Of a stretch of DNA of 64,000 nucleotides, positions 25,980 to 34,276 are shown piece after piece. The stretch comes from a bacterium (GTDB taxonomy: Bacteria; Electryoneota; RPQS01), in contig DASXUQ010000005.1 of the NCBI GenBank assembly GCA_036504735.1, forward strand, positions 527,377-591,376, in the 5' to 3' direction. The position numbers and the translations under genes were made by a program. Numbering within the stretch: position 1 is the stretch's first letter; every line of letters starts with the position of its first letter. The notes under the pieces were generated by a model. That model worked only from the letters and a program-made list of their open reading frames with translations, searched no databases and was not told the origin of the DNA.

Positions 25980-26945
25980 CTACTTCGCGGCGCTTGTGCC
26001 CGCGTTGCTCACCTGTTCCGCCGGCGCATCAGAGTAGTTAGGAATGTACTTCTTCACCAGCGCAACCATCTTAGCATCCACCGGACCCGAAACGGTCGTG
26101 TTCAGAGCAGTGGCGCTATAGGTCTTGATCTTGGCATCCGGTCCGAAAACCATATCCATGCGGCCCATCGAGCGGCCATCGCGTGGCGTGCGAACGACGC
26201 GGGTCTTGCCCAGCACCCACGGAGCGGTTACATTCGGGCGGAAGGTTCGGCCCCCGATAATCAGGTCAATCCCCGGCACATTCAGCGCGAGCAGTGAATC
26301 CATAGCGTCGCCGCACGTGGACAGAACGACGATCAGGTCCGCCTTCTTTTCGAGCGAGACAATCGCGCGGCGGGTTTCGGCCACCGGATCTTCGACGGAA
26401 ACTTCCGCCGGGAGCGTCAAGCTGTCATAACGCATCAGGTCTTTAGAGCCGCACAGGCCGATGAATGCCACGCGCGCCTCTTTCACCTTTTTCACCGTAA
26501 AGGGTTGAGCGACCATCGCGCCCTTATGCCGCAGGTTCGCCGACACGAAGTCGAACTTCGCATCCTTCTTGGCCGCATTGAACGCGTCCATGCCGAACGC
26601 CAGTTCGCGCTCGGAAACGTTTACCACGTTCGCCTTCATCTGGTTGTACACTTCCACCGCCACCGCGCCCTTAGACTTATCCACTTCCGGCGTGCCACTC
26701 ATGAAGTTGCCTGCATCGCAGAAGACAACGGACGGATCCTCTTCCTGCGCCTTGACGACCTCGCCGCTGCGGCGGGCTACGCCGCCTCCGCTGTTTTGAC
26801 ATCCGCAGCCTTCCAGCTTGCCTCGCACATCCGACGAATAGATAATGGACACAACCGTGCCGTCCGGAATATCCTTGGCGCCGCAGCCGGCCAGAAACAG
26901 GGCCAATGTCGCGGCGAACAGGATCAGTGCTGTGGTGCTCTTCAT
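25980..26945 (-). CDS. metallophosphatase-like (5'-nucleotidase family) lipoprotein, degenerate site
   Basis: 321 residues. Lipoprotein signal 'MKSTTALILFAATLALFLAGCGAKD' with a good lipobox (LAGC). The fold follows UshA/5'-nucleotidase metallophosphatases: 'IIYSSDVRGKLEGCGCQNSGGGVARRSG', 'VVFCDAGNFMSG', 'ANVVNVSERELAFGMDAF'. Canonical metal ligands are changed: DAGD reads DAGN and GNHE reads SERE, so hydrolysis is doubtful. The 'LEGCGCQ' motif marks a Cys-containing subgroup. I chose ATG 26945 because it gives a perfect lipoprotein start. It follows pyrC at 67 bp and may be co-transcribed; a link to nucleotide salvage is only suggestive. Confidence 0.75.
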   Translation of the reverse strand: MKSTTALILFAATLALFLAGCGAKDIPDGTVVSIIYSSDVRGKLEGCGCQNSGGGVARRSGEVVKAQEEDPSVVFCDAGNFMSGTPEVDKSKGAVAVEVYNQMKANVVNVSERELAFGMDAFNAAKKDAKFDFVSANLRHKGAMVAQPFTVKKVKEARVAFIGLCGSKDLMRYDSLTLPAEVSVEDPVAETRRAIVSLEKKADLIVVLSTCGDAMDSLLALNVPGIDLIIGGRTFRPNVTAPWVLGKTRVVRTPRDGRSMGRMDMVFGPDAKIKTYSATALNTTVSGPVDAKMVALVKKYIPNYSDAPAEQVSNAGTSAAK

Positions 26946-27012
26946 GCGTAATGCCTCACCGATTATCTGCGTTTTTGGGTTCAGCGAAACTTCGATTTCT
27001 TCGGAAACGGGA

Positions 27013-28332
27013 CTATGCGCTCCGGCCATTCTTTATGACAGCAAAACCGCGGTTGACGATGCCCCGGGCACTGCCTTTGAGAGTCATGCCTTTGAAGGAA
27101 CTGTTGCGGGATCTCGAGCGGAACTTGGCGGGATCAACGGTCCACACCGCCTTGGGATCGATGATCGTCAGATTAGCGGGCGCACCGTTGGCGATTTGCG
27201 GAATCGGTTGCTGCAAAATTTCGCGTGGGCCGTACACAGTGCGCTCGAGCAGAGCGGCCAGGTCCATCACATTCGGCACCAGATGGGTGAATGCCAGCCC
27301 CAGCGCCGTTTCCAGACCGACCACGCCGAACGGCGCCACGTCGAACTCCTGCATCTTGACTTCCCAGGAATGCGGCGCGTGATCCGTACAGTAGGCATCC
27401 AGTGTCCCGTCGACAAGGCCCGCAAGACAGGCCATGCGGTCGGCCTCGGTGCGCAGCGGCGGACTCATCTTGTAGTCCGTGTCGAAATCCTTGCAGCTTT
27501 CTTCCGTCTGGAAGAGATGATGCGGGCAGACTTCAGCCGTCACCGGCAGTTTGTGCTCCTTGGCCCAGCGGATCCACTGCACCGAATCCTTCGTGGAAAC
27601 GTGGCAGATGTGCACGGCGGCGCCGGTATATTCGGCCAGCAGAATGCAGCGCAGCACATCGGCCGTCTCGCCGACAGAAGGTATTCCGGGCAGTCCGAGG
27701 CGTGTGGACCATTCGCCTTCATTCATTGCGCCGCCCGAGGACAAATCCGGATCGTCGGCATGTTGAAAGACGCGGGCACCGAGCATGTTCGCGTACTCCA
27801 TCGCGTGGCGCAGCACCGCCGTATTGCGAATCGGTGCGCCGTCATCGCTGAAGCCACGCACGCCGACTTCCACCAGTTCGGACATGTCGACCAGTTCCTT
27901 GCCTGCGCGCTCGCGTGTCGCCGCGGCAATCACGCTCACATCCACCGGCCACTTGGCGGCCTTCTCCATCACCCATTGCACTCGTCCCACGTCATCAAGG
28001 GGCGGATCGGTATTGGGCATGCAGGCGACGCCGGTAAAACCGCCGTTCATTGCGGCCTGGCAGCCGGACTCGACGGTTTCAGCGACTTCCCTGCCGGGCT
28101 CGCGTAAATGCACGTGCAGATCGAACCAGCCGGGAGTAATAATGTGTCCTCGCAGGTCGATGACATCTGCATCCGCGGGAACGTCCGCCGGGGCCACCGT
28201 CAGAATTCCGTCGTGGACGTGCAGGTTCACCGCCGCGTCGAGTTTGAGTCGCGGATCCACCACACGCGCGCCTTCGAGAATCAGATTGCGGGCGCGAGCA
28301 GGGTCTTCGAAATTGGAATAATTGCGTTGCAT
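27013..28332 (-). CDS. pyrC: dihydroorotase
   Basis: 439 residues, class I dihydroorotase of the amidohydrolase superfamily. Metal site H73-x-H75 in 'FDLHVHLREPG', 'GGFTGVACMPNTDPPLD', 'HICHVSTKDSV', 'AEVCPHHL' and 'YCTDHAPH' with the catalytic aspartate. It closes N-carbamoyl-aspartate to dihydroorotate in pyrimidine synthesis. It lies 20 bp after pyrB, in the pyrR-pyrB-pyrC unit, and so should be controlled by the PyrR leader. Confidence 0.94.
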   Translation of the reverse strand: MQRNYSNFEDPARARNLILEGARVVDPRLKLDAAVNLHVHDGILTVAPADVPADADVIDLRGHIITPGWFDLHVHLREPGREVAETVESGCQAAMNGGFTGVACMPNTDPPLDDVGRVQWVMEKAAKWPVDVSVIAAATRERAGKELVDMSELVEVGVRGFSDDGAPIRNTAVLRHAMEYANMLGARVFQHADDPDLSSGGAMNEGEWSTRLGLPGIPSVGETADVLRCILLAEYTGAAVHICHVSTKDSVQWIRWAKEHKLPVTAEVCPHHLFQTEESCKDFDTDYKMSPPLRTEADRMACLAGLVDGTLDAYCTDHAPHSWEVKMQEFDVAPFGVVGLETALGLAFTHLVPNVMDLAALLERTVYGPREILQQPIPQIANGAPANLTIIDPKAVWTVDPAKFRSRSRNSSFKGMTLKGSARGIVNRGFAVIKNGRSA

Positions 28333-28352
28333 AGGGGGAATTGCGGCTTGGT

Positions 28353-29288
28353 TCAGGCAGGCTGCGGCTGTGCACCGGCCAAAAGATACAGCACGGCCAT
28401 GCGCACGGCGACGCCATTGGTGACTTGTTGAAGGATGACGGAGTGTTCACTGTCCGCCACGTCGGACGTGATTTCCACGCCCCGGTTCATCGGGCCGGGA
28501 TGCAAAATCGTCAGCGGAGATGACGCCTTGGCGAGTCGCTCCCGGGTCAGGCCGAAGTATTTCTGATATTCCCGCAGCGACGGGAACAGGCCGGCGGTCT
28601 GGCGCTCGAGTTGGATGCGCAGAATGTTCAGGGCGTCGCAGTTTTGAATGGCTTCGTCGAGATTATGCGTGATGTCCACACCGAATTTCTGCACGTCACG
28701 CGGAATCAGCGTCGCCGGCGCGCAGAGTGTCACATTCGCGCCCATCGTCTTCAGGCCGATAATATTGGAGAGCGCCACGCGGGAGTGGGAAATGTCCCCC
28801 ACCAGACAGACGCGAAGCCCTTTCAGCGTGCCGAACTTCTCGCGCAGCGTGAGCATATCGAGCAGCGCCTGCGTGGGATGTTCGTGCGTGCCGTCACCCG
28901 CGTTGACAATCACCGAGTCAAGGTGCCGCGCCAGAAAATGCGGGCTGCCCGGAGACTTGTGGCGCATCACCACCACGTCGATCTTCATGGCTTCGATGTT
29001 CAGCGCGGTGTCCAGCAGAGTCTCGCCCTTGGAAAGCGAACTGCCCGACGCGGAAAAATTCAGCGTATCAGCGGACAGGCGCTTTTCCGCCAGCTCAAAA
29101 CTGATGCGCGTGCGCGTCGAAGCTTCGAAGAACAGATTGACCACCGTGACGCCACGCAGCGTAGGAACCTTCTTTACCGGCCGGTCGAGGATGTCTTTCA
29201 TCCGCATGGCGGTATCAAGGATCATGGTGATTTCCTGCTCGGAATAGTCCACCAGTCCGAGCATGTGCTTGTGGGCAAGCAGGCTCAT
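28353..29288 (-). CDS. pyrB: aspartate carbamoyltransferase catalytic subunit
   Basis: 311 residues. Carbamoyl-phosphate site S57-T-R-T-R61, 'HEHPTQALLDMLTL' and 'HPGPMNRGVEI' near the C-terminus. It makes carbamoyl-aspartate, the committed step of pyrimidine synthesis. No regulatory subunit gene (pyrI) follows; pyrC does. Its start overlaps the pyrR stop, a common arrangement in PyrR-regulated operons. Confidence 0.95.
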   Translation of the reverse strand: MSLLAHKHMLGLVDYSEQEITMILDTAMRMKDILDRPVKKVPTLRGVTVVNLFFEASTRTRISFELAEKRLSADTLNFSASGSSLSKGETLLDTALNIEAMKIDVVVMRHKSPGSPHFLARHLDSVIVNAGDGTHEHPTQALLDMLTLREKFGTLKGLRVCLVGDISHSRVALSNIIGLKTMGANVTLCAPATLIPRDVQKFGVDITHNLDEAIQNCDALNILRIQLERQTAGLFPSLREYQKYFGLTRERLAKASSPLTILHPGPMNRGVEITSDVADSEHSVILQQVTNGVAVRMAVLYLLAGAQPQPA

Positions 29289-29836
29289 GATTGGGTTACC
29301 TCCACCAGCAGAATCGAGTCTTCATCGTCAACCTCCGACATCAGCACGCGCACTTCTTCATTCATGCTCGTGGGCACATTGCGGCCCACGAAATCCGGCT
29401 TGATCGGCAGTTCGCGGTGGCCCCGGTCCACCAGCACGGCAAGCTGGATCCGCTTGGGACGTCCGATGTCCATCAAGGCATCCAACGCAGCGCGTACAGT
29501 GCGGCCCGTGTAGAGCACGTCGTCCACCAGCACGACGTTCATGTTGTACAGATCGAACGGGATCTCGGTGGCCTGCACCTTCGGCTGCTTGAGCGCGGTG
29601 CGGTAGTCATCGCGATACATGGTGGTATCCAGGACGCCGACAGGCACGTTCATCTGCTCGATCTCGGCGATCTTCTGGGCAAGCCGGCGCGCCAGATAGA
29701 CGCCGCGAGTCTGCATGCCCACAAACGCCAGGTCCGCGGTGCCGCGATTGCGTTCGATGATCTCGTGCGCCAGCCGCGTAATGGTGCGATTAAACCCGGC
29801 CGCGTCCACGAGCACAGATTTGACTTTGTAATCCAT
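29285..29836 (-). CDS. pyrR: PyrR, RNA-binding regulator / uracil phosphoribosyltransferase
   Basis: 183 residues. PRPP-binding motif 'VVLVDDVLYTGRT' (101-113), 'GMQTRGVYLARRLA' and 'LDTTMYRDDY', all typical of PyrR. In Firmicutes it senses UMP/UTP and binds a stem-loop in the pyr leader, favouring termination; some homologues keep uracil phosphoribosyltransferase activity. A matching leader is visible just upstream (29874-29967), so RNA-based control is likely kept in this lineage. Confidence 0.94.
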   Translation of the reverse strand: MDYKVKSVLVDAAGFNRTITRLAHEIIERNRGTADLAFVGMQTRGVYLARRLAQKIAEIEQMNVPVGVLDTTMYRDDYRTALKQPKVQATEIPFDLYNMNVVLVDDVLYTGRTVRAALDALMDIGRPKRIQLAVLVDRGHRELPIKPDFVGRNVPTSMNEEVRVLMSEVDDEDSILLVEVTQS

Positions 29837-29873
29837 GGTTGTAAGAGAGCCTATGGAAGGTGCAAAGAGAGAG

Positions 29874-29967
29874 AATCCCTCCGGGGAGAGCCAAAGGGAT
29901 TGTATTCTAAAAAGGATGGATTCATAGGAAGAACCCTTTCTGTTCTCACAGGGAACGGCTTAAAGGG
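29874..29967 (-). promoter_or_regulatory. probable PyrR attenuator leader
   Basis: Read on the minus strand: CCCTTT (29967-29962), 5 nt, GTTC (29956-29953), loop CCTGTGA, GAAC (29945-29942), AG, AAAGGG (29939-29934). This is a two-tier stem with a purine-containing bulge, and the loop contains CTGTGA, a match to the CNGNGA loop bound by PyrR. The same AAAGGG can instead pair with CCCTTT at 29898-29893, the 5' arm of a terminator-like stem (AATCCCT, 14 nt, AGGGATT; 29901-29874) followed by CTCTCTCTTT. This gives three mutually exclusive pairings, directly before pyrR. Confidence 0.55.
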
Positions 29968-30006
29968 ATAGAAGGGATGCGCGGGAGCGAAGCGGCGGAA
30001 CGGCGG

Positions 30007-30309
30007 TCACATCAGGCCAAGGCGCATCCGCGCCTCATCGGACATCATATCGATCGACCACGGCGGATCCCAGATGATTTCCACGGTGGCATCTTCGATG
30101 CCCGGCACAGTCTGGATAATCGCACGCTTGGCCATGTCGGTAATGGACCCCGCCATCGGGCAGCCCATTGTGGTCAAGGTCATCTTGACTTCCGCGCGGT
30201 TCTCCACGACTTGGATGTCATATACCAGTCCGAGGTCCGTCACGGGCAGCGCCAGTTCGGGATCATACACTTTGGCTAAGGCATTGTACACGTCTTCAGG
30301 GGTCGCCAT
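30007..30309 (-). CDS. DUF59/MIP18-family iron-sulfur assembly protein (SufT-like)
   Basis: 100 residues made of one DUF59 domain: 'VYDPELALPVTDLGLVYDIQV', then 'VKMTLTTMGCPMAGSITDMAKRAI' with the conserved reactive cysteine, and 'VEIIWDPPWSIDMMSDEARMRLGL'. Members (SufT, PaaD) help mature Fe-S proteins. It lies 28 bp after mrp, whose product carries the same domain at its N-terminus, which supports a common role in Fe-S cluster delivery. Paralogue type cannot be fixed from sequence alone. Confidence 0.88.
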   Translation of the reverse strand: MATPEDVYNALAKVYDPELALPVTDLGLVYDIQVVENRAEVKMTLTTMGCPMAGSITDMAKRAIIQTVPGIEDATVEIIWDPPWSIDMMSDEARMRLGLM

Positions 30310-30337
30310 AGGATTCTCAATTATCTGCGCGAATACA

Positions 30338-31432
30338 TTATTTCGATACCGTAAGACCGATCTTCTGCATCACCTTCTCGGCCATTTCCGTAAACACTTT
30401 GGACAGTGCGGGAATGGATTCAATGGCACGCGAGGGGTCGCCTTCATCGGCGGCCTGCACCAGAGCGGGAATCAGGGGGATTCTGGCCAGCAGCGGAACA
30501 TCCAATGCCTGAGCTTCACGCTCCGCGCCGCCATGCCCGAAAATGTAAGTGGTCTCGCCGCAATGCGGGCAGGTGAAACCGGACATGTTCTCGACCATAC
30601 CGAGGATCGGCACGTTGAGCTTCTCGAACATCGCTACGCCTTTGCGGGCGTCAATCAGCGCCAAATCCTGCGGCGTGGAGACAATGACCGCTCCCTGCAA
30701 CTGTACCTTCTGCGACAACGTCATCTGCGCATCGCCGGTGCCGGGAGGAAGATCTACGATCAGAATATCCAGCTCACCCCAGTCCACATCCCGCAGAAAC
30801 TGCTCGGTCGCCTGGTGAACCATGGGGCCGCGCCAGATCATCGGCGTACCCTGATCCACGAGGAAACCCATGGACATCAGTTTCAGTCCGCCGCGGTCCA
30901 GCGGCATAATCTTATTGTCCACCACGCGCGGCGTCTCGTTGATGCCCATAATCGTGGGAACGCTGGGACCGTAAATATCGAAGTCCACCAGCCCGACCTT
31001 GAAGCCCTGCTTTTGCAGCATAAGCGCAAGGCCGGCGGCCACGGTGCTCTTCCCTACTCCACCCTTACCGGAGGCAACGGCGATCTTCATCTTCACGCCG
31101 GGAAGCAGCGGCTCAGTCGACGGCGGCGATGCATGAGGATCATGGTGCGCCTGCGGAGCAGCGTGCGGCGCAGCACCGTCGGGCTGTGCCCAGTGCATCT
31201 CCACGCGGACTTCCTGAATCCCTGCCACATGCTTCAGCGCCTTGGTAACGTCATTCTCAATCGTCACCGGCACATTGGGATCCCGCGACGAGACATGAAT
31301 GTCCACCCGCACGACGCCATCTTCAACGTCCACTCCCTTTACCAGACCGAATGAAACGATGTCCCGGGAGAGCTTGGGAAATTTCACCGTTTTCAGCGCA
31401 TCAAGAATTTGTTCTTGTGTGGGGCTTGCCAA
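30338..31432 (-). CDS. mrp: Mrp/ApbC-family Fe-S cluster carrier ATPase
   Basis: 364 residues. Residues 1-80 are a DUF59 domain; a His/Pro-rich linker (about 84-110) follows; residues 115-364 are a MinD-like P-loop ATPase with deviant Walker A 'GKGGVGKST' (122-130), 'DFDIYGPSVP', 'VDLPPGTGD' and the CPHC motif that holds a bridging 4Fe-4S cluster between two subunits. It transfers clusters to apoproteins. It heads the minus-strand unit mrp-sufT-pyrR-pyrB-pyrC, with a near-consensus promoter at 31466-31494. Confidence 0.93.
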   Translation of the reverse strand: MASPTQEQILDALKTVKFPKLSRDIVSFGLVKGVDVEDGVVRVDIHVSSRDPNVPVTIENDVTKALKHVAGIQEVRVEMHWAQPDGAAPHAAPQAHHDPHASPPSTEPLLPGVKMKIAVASGKGGVGKSTVAAGLALMLQKQGFKVGLVDFDIYGPSVPTIMGINETPRVVDNKIMPLDRGGLKLMSMGFLVDQGTPMIWRGPMVHQATEQFLRDVDWGELDILIVDLPPGTGDAQMTLSQKVQLQGAVIVSTPQDLALIDARKGVAMFEKLNVPILGMVENMSGFTCPHCGETTYIFGHGGAEREAQALDVPLLARIPLIPALVQAADEGDPSRAIESIPALSKVFTEMAEKVMQKIGLTVSK

Positions 31433-31465
31433 GGTTCACGACTCTCTAATAATTCGCATCTTTTG

Positions 31466-31494
31466 AATATAGCCAAAACGGCTTATGTTGTCAA
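31466..31494 (-). promoter_or_regulatory. promoter of mrp
   Basis: On the minus strand TTGACA (31494-31489), 17 bp, TATATT (31471-31466): the closest to consensus in the window, 33 bp before the mrp start. Confidence 0.75.
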
Positions 31495-31685
31495 GCTCTC
31501 GTCATCGAGCACGGGGCGGCATCGGACAGGCACTTTGGGCACCTATTTCACCTTTGAGAACGATTGGATGCCGCAGATGTTTCAGGAACTCTATACAAAG
31601 ATAGGGTTTAGGGCAATATTCCCCTGCGCGAAAAATTGCACGACCGGACGAAAATTCGTTCGACTCTAAATAGTACACGAAAAAA

Positions 31686-32159
31686 TCATTTATGGTAAGG
31701 CAAACCTTTCCATAGTGTTAGAGCCCGATAGATTTGTTCGGCCAGCACAAGCCGCGCAAGTTCGTGGGGAAAGGTCATCGGCGAGAGGCTGAGCTTCAGG
31801 TTTGCCCGTTCGCTGACGCTGGACGCCAGTCCCCACGCACCGCCAATCACGAAGTTCACCCGAGGCACCGACGTATTCATGGCTTCCTGAAGCCAGCGGG
31901 AGAACTCTTCGGTGGACATCAGCTTTCCGGCCGGGTCCAGCGCCACCACGCGGCTATCGGCGGACAGACGATTCTCAATCGATGCCGCTTCCTTCCCAAG
32001 AGCGCCTTTGCCCTTGCCGTTGGACTCTTCGCCCGTCCCGGTTGGCACCTCAATTTGCTCGATGGGCAGAAAGCGGCGGATGCGCATCAAATATTCATCG
32101 ACTCCCGCGCGGTAAAACGGCTCGCGCAACTTTCCCACCGCAACTATGGCAAGATTCAT
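31686..32159 (-). CDS. rlmH: 23S rRNA (pseudouridine1915-N3)-methyltransferase RlmH
   Basis: 157 residues, SPOUT fold. Family blocks: 'VGKLREPFYRAGVDEYLMRI', 'VALDPAGKLMSTEEFSRWL', the SAM-binding 'FVIGGAWGLASSV' and the C-terminal 'FPHELARLVLAEQIYRALTLWKGLPYHK' ending exactly where the family ends. It methylates pseudouridine 1915 in helix 69 of 23S rRNA. The 253 bp between it and mrp hold only the mrp promoter. Confidence 0.95.
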   Translation of the reverse strand: MNLAIVAVGKLREPFYRAGVDEYLMRIRRFLPIEQIEVPTGTGEESNGKGKGALGKEAASIENRLSADSRVVALDPAGKLMSTEEFSRWLQEAMNTSVPRVNFVIGGAWGLASSVSERANLKLSLSPMTFPHELARLVLAEQIYRALTLWKGLPYHK

Positions 32160-32182
32160 TTTTCCCCGACTTGCAATGTGGA

Positions 32183-34144
32183 CTATTTAAGGAACAAGGC
32201 TTTGGTGACGCGGCGGCTGCCGCTGGATTCGAGCGCAATCAGGTACACTCCACTGGCCATTCCCGGCGTGGCCGTGTAGACCGCTTCGTGCCGTCCAGCA
32301 GCGACCGTGCCCGGACGCAGCGTCTGAACCAGTCGGCCCAGCACATCGTAGATCTCGATTTTCACGTTTCCGGTGCGGGCGAGTTCGTACGGAATACGCG
32401 CCACCGAATTGAACGGATTCGGGTAGACCGCGCCAAGTTCGAAACGATCAGCAGTAACTGGCGGGAATGACGGCACATTGACCGGTGTGCCTTCGAACAG
32501 CACGTCCTGAAACGGGAGAAGGTCCGCCGATTGAACGTCCGCCGGAAAGCTGTCGGTTACCGTCTGAAACTCTTGAGCGTTAAACCAGTAAGGACGGGTC
32601 ACCGTCTGGCCACTTGTGAGATGCACGTTCAGCATCAACGGGAAGCGGAAGTAAGGCGTTTGCGTGGACGGATTGTACTGGGTCTGGTGGACAAATACAC
32701 TCACATCGCGCGAGGCAGGAGATCCCGTCTGGATCGTGTATTCGATGGCCGGGTGCCCGGCATGGTACACCCACTGATCGAAGAACCAGTGCAGATCCTG
32801 GCCGGACACATCGTTCATCGCCTGGATGAAATCCTCGGTATTGACCGTTCCTCCCCCGTGCACGGCCACGTAGTGCCGCATGCCCGCAAAGAAAAGGCTG
32901 TCACCTAAGACCTGTCTCCGCAGCATATGCAGCACCCACCCGCCCTTATCATACTCTACGGTGCCGAACAGTACCTGAGGAGGCGGATTGTAGATGGCAT
33001 AGCGGAGCACATTCCTGTCTTCGTAGAAGTAGTATCGTTCACTGTTCGACATCAGCGTATCGAACAGCGCTTCACTGCCCGTGGCTTCATAGAACAACGA
33101 TGCGCAGTACGTGGCAAAGCCTTCATTGAGCCAGATATTCCGAAAATCAACACACGTCAAGTGATCGCCGAACCATTGGTGCGATAGTTCATGGGCTACG
33201 CCACCTTCGGCGGCGCGATTGCCAGTAATCCAGTTCTGATCGATCGTGGTGAAGGTCTGGTGTTCCATTCCACCCCCAAAGGCCGCTTCCGCCATGCCGT
33301 ACTGCTCAAAGGGATACGGTCCGAAGAGGCTGTCATAGACCTGCACCATGAGCGGCGTTCGGCCCCAGTCATAAGCGGCATTGGCCGAATCCACCGGAAA
33401 CGCAAAGTAACGGAACTCCACATTATTGACGGTCTCATACCGGCGAGTGTAATCACCCGCCGTTACCACCACAAGATACGTGCTGATGGGATGAGAATGA
33501 TGATAAACCTGCCGTTTGCGGCCTGATGACGGGTAGGTGGTCTCAATCAGCGCCCCGTTCGATGCGAGATTCCAGTTATCCGGCATGTTCACCGCGGTTG
33601 TGACTTCGTTGAACTTGTCGAACGGCTGGTCGAAGCAGGGAAACCACCAGCGCGCGCCGTACGGCTCGGCAAAGGTGTAGGCGTGATGGGCACGGGCCGT
33701 GGCGTAGTTCAGGCCGTAGGAATTGGTCCGCGCGGGAACAGAAACCTCGATATCCAGCGTCACGGTGTCGTTAGGCTGCACCGTGCGCGTCACGTACAGC
33801 GTGTCGTTGCTGAGAGAAAACGGCAACGGTGAACCGTGTTCGCTGACCTGAGAGATGGTCATAGCATGGGCGTCCAGCGAAATCTGGGACATCGCCGACC
33901 TCCCGACCAGCGTCAGATACGCGTGGCCGGTCATGGGAACGAGAGCGTCCTCCACACGGTAATCCAGCGACAAAGCGATTTGATCATAACTATGGGCGCT
34001 GTCCACATCCAGCGAGAACCAGCGTCCCCGGCTTTGGGCCTCGGCTTGGCGAATGTAGTCCGTCTGCATGGGACTCAGAGGCGCCGCCTGCGCCCAGCAA
34101 ATTCCGCCAAAGGTGCACAGAAGAGCGATCAATAGGGAAGCCAT
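32183..34144 (-). CDS. secreted M1-family aminopeptidase with C-terminal sorting domain
   Basis: 653 residues. Signal peptide 'MASLLIALLCTFGGICWAQA'. M1 peptidase: substrate motif G290-G-G-M-E-H (family GxMEN), zinc site H318-E-L-S-H322 and E341 in 'LNEGFATY'. The C-terminal 80 residues, from 'ELGAVYPNPFNS' to 'SGVYLIALESSGSRRVTKALFLK', are the type A sorting domain that directs proteins to type IX secretion and the cell surface. It probably trims peptides outside the cell. It is shorter than full PepN (no large helical C-domain), as in secreted FCB members. Confidence 0.92.
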   Translation of the reverse strand: MASLLIALLCTFGGICWAQAAPLSPMQTDYIRQAEAQSRGRWFSLDVDSAHSYDQIALSLDYRVEDALVPMTGHAYLTLVGRSAMSQISLDAHAMTISQVSEHGSPLPFSLSNDTLYVTRTVQPNDTVTLDIEVSVPARTNSYGLNYATARAHHAYTFAEPYGARWWFPCFDQPFDKFNEVTTAVNMPDNWNLASNGALIETTYPSSGRKRQVYHHSHPISTYLVVVTAGDYTRRYETVNNVEFRYFAFPVDSANAAYDWGRTPLMVQVYDSLFGPYPFEQYGMAEAAFGGGMEHQTFTTIDQNWITGNRAAEGGVAHELSHQWFGDHLTCVDFRNIWLNEGFATYCASLFYEATGSEALFDTLMSNSERYYFYEDRNVLRYAIYNPPPQVLFGTVEYDKGGWVLHMLRRQVLGDSLFFAGMRHYVAVHGGGTVNTEDFIQAMNDVSGQDLHWFFDQWVYHAGHPAIEYTIQTGSPASRDVSVFVHQTQYNPSTQTPYFRFPLMLNVHLTSGQTVTRPYWFNAQEFQTVTDSFPADVQSADLLPFQDVLFEGTPVNVPSFPPVTADRFELGAVYPNPFNSVARIPYELARTGNVKIEIYDVLGRLVQTLRPGTVAAGRHEAVYTATPGMASGVYLIALESSGSRRVTKALFLK

Positions 34145-34185
34145 AAATCACCCCGCATAATTAGACCGGATTGACATTATCGGAG

Positions 34186-34214
34186 AATATAGGCTCGATC
34201 CTCGGGAAAAGCAA
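34186..34214 (-). promoter_or_regulatory. promoter of the M1 aminopeptidase
   Basis: Minus strand TTGCTT (34214-34209), 17 bp, TATATT (34191-34186), 41 bp before the ATG. It lies back to back with the EnvC-like promoter. Confidence 0.65.
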
Positions 34215-34220
34215 CCTCTC

Positions 34221-34249
34221 TTGCATTTTCCGCAAGGTTATGATATCTT
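34221..34249 (+). promoter_or_regulatory. promoter of the EnvC-like gene
   Basis: TTGCAT (34221-34226), 17 bp, TATCTT (34244-34249), 27 bp before the ATG. Both hexamers are identical to those before the acyl-CoA dehydrogenase gene. Confidence 0.65.
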
Positions 34250-34276
34250 AGTGATTTAGTATTCTCCTCTGAGGCT

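Noticed and set aside
26845-28107. 420-residue plus-strand frame over pyrC and the lipoprotein gene
   Set aside because: Crosses two convincing minus-strand genes and has no recognisable domain or ribosome site.
31409-31669. 86-codon plus-strand frame between mrp and rlmH
   Set aside because: It begins inside mrp, crosses the mrp promoter, and shows neither a ribosome site nor coding character.
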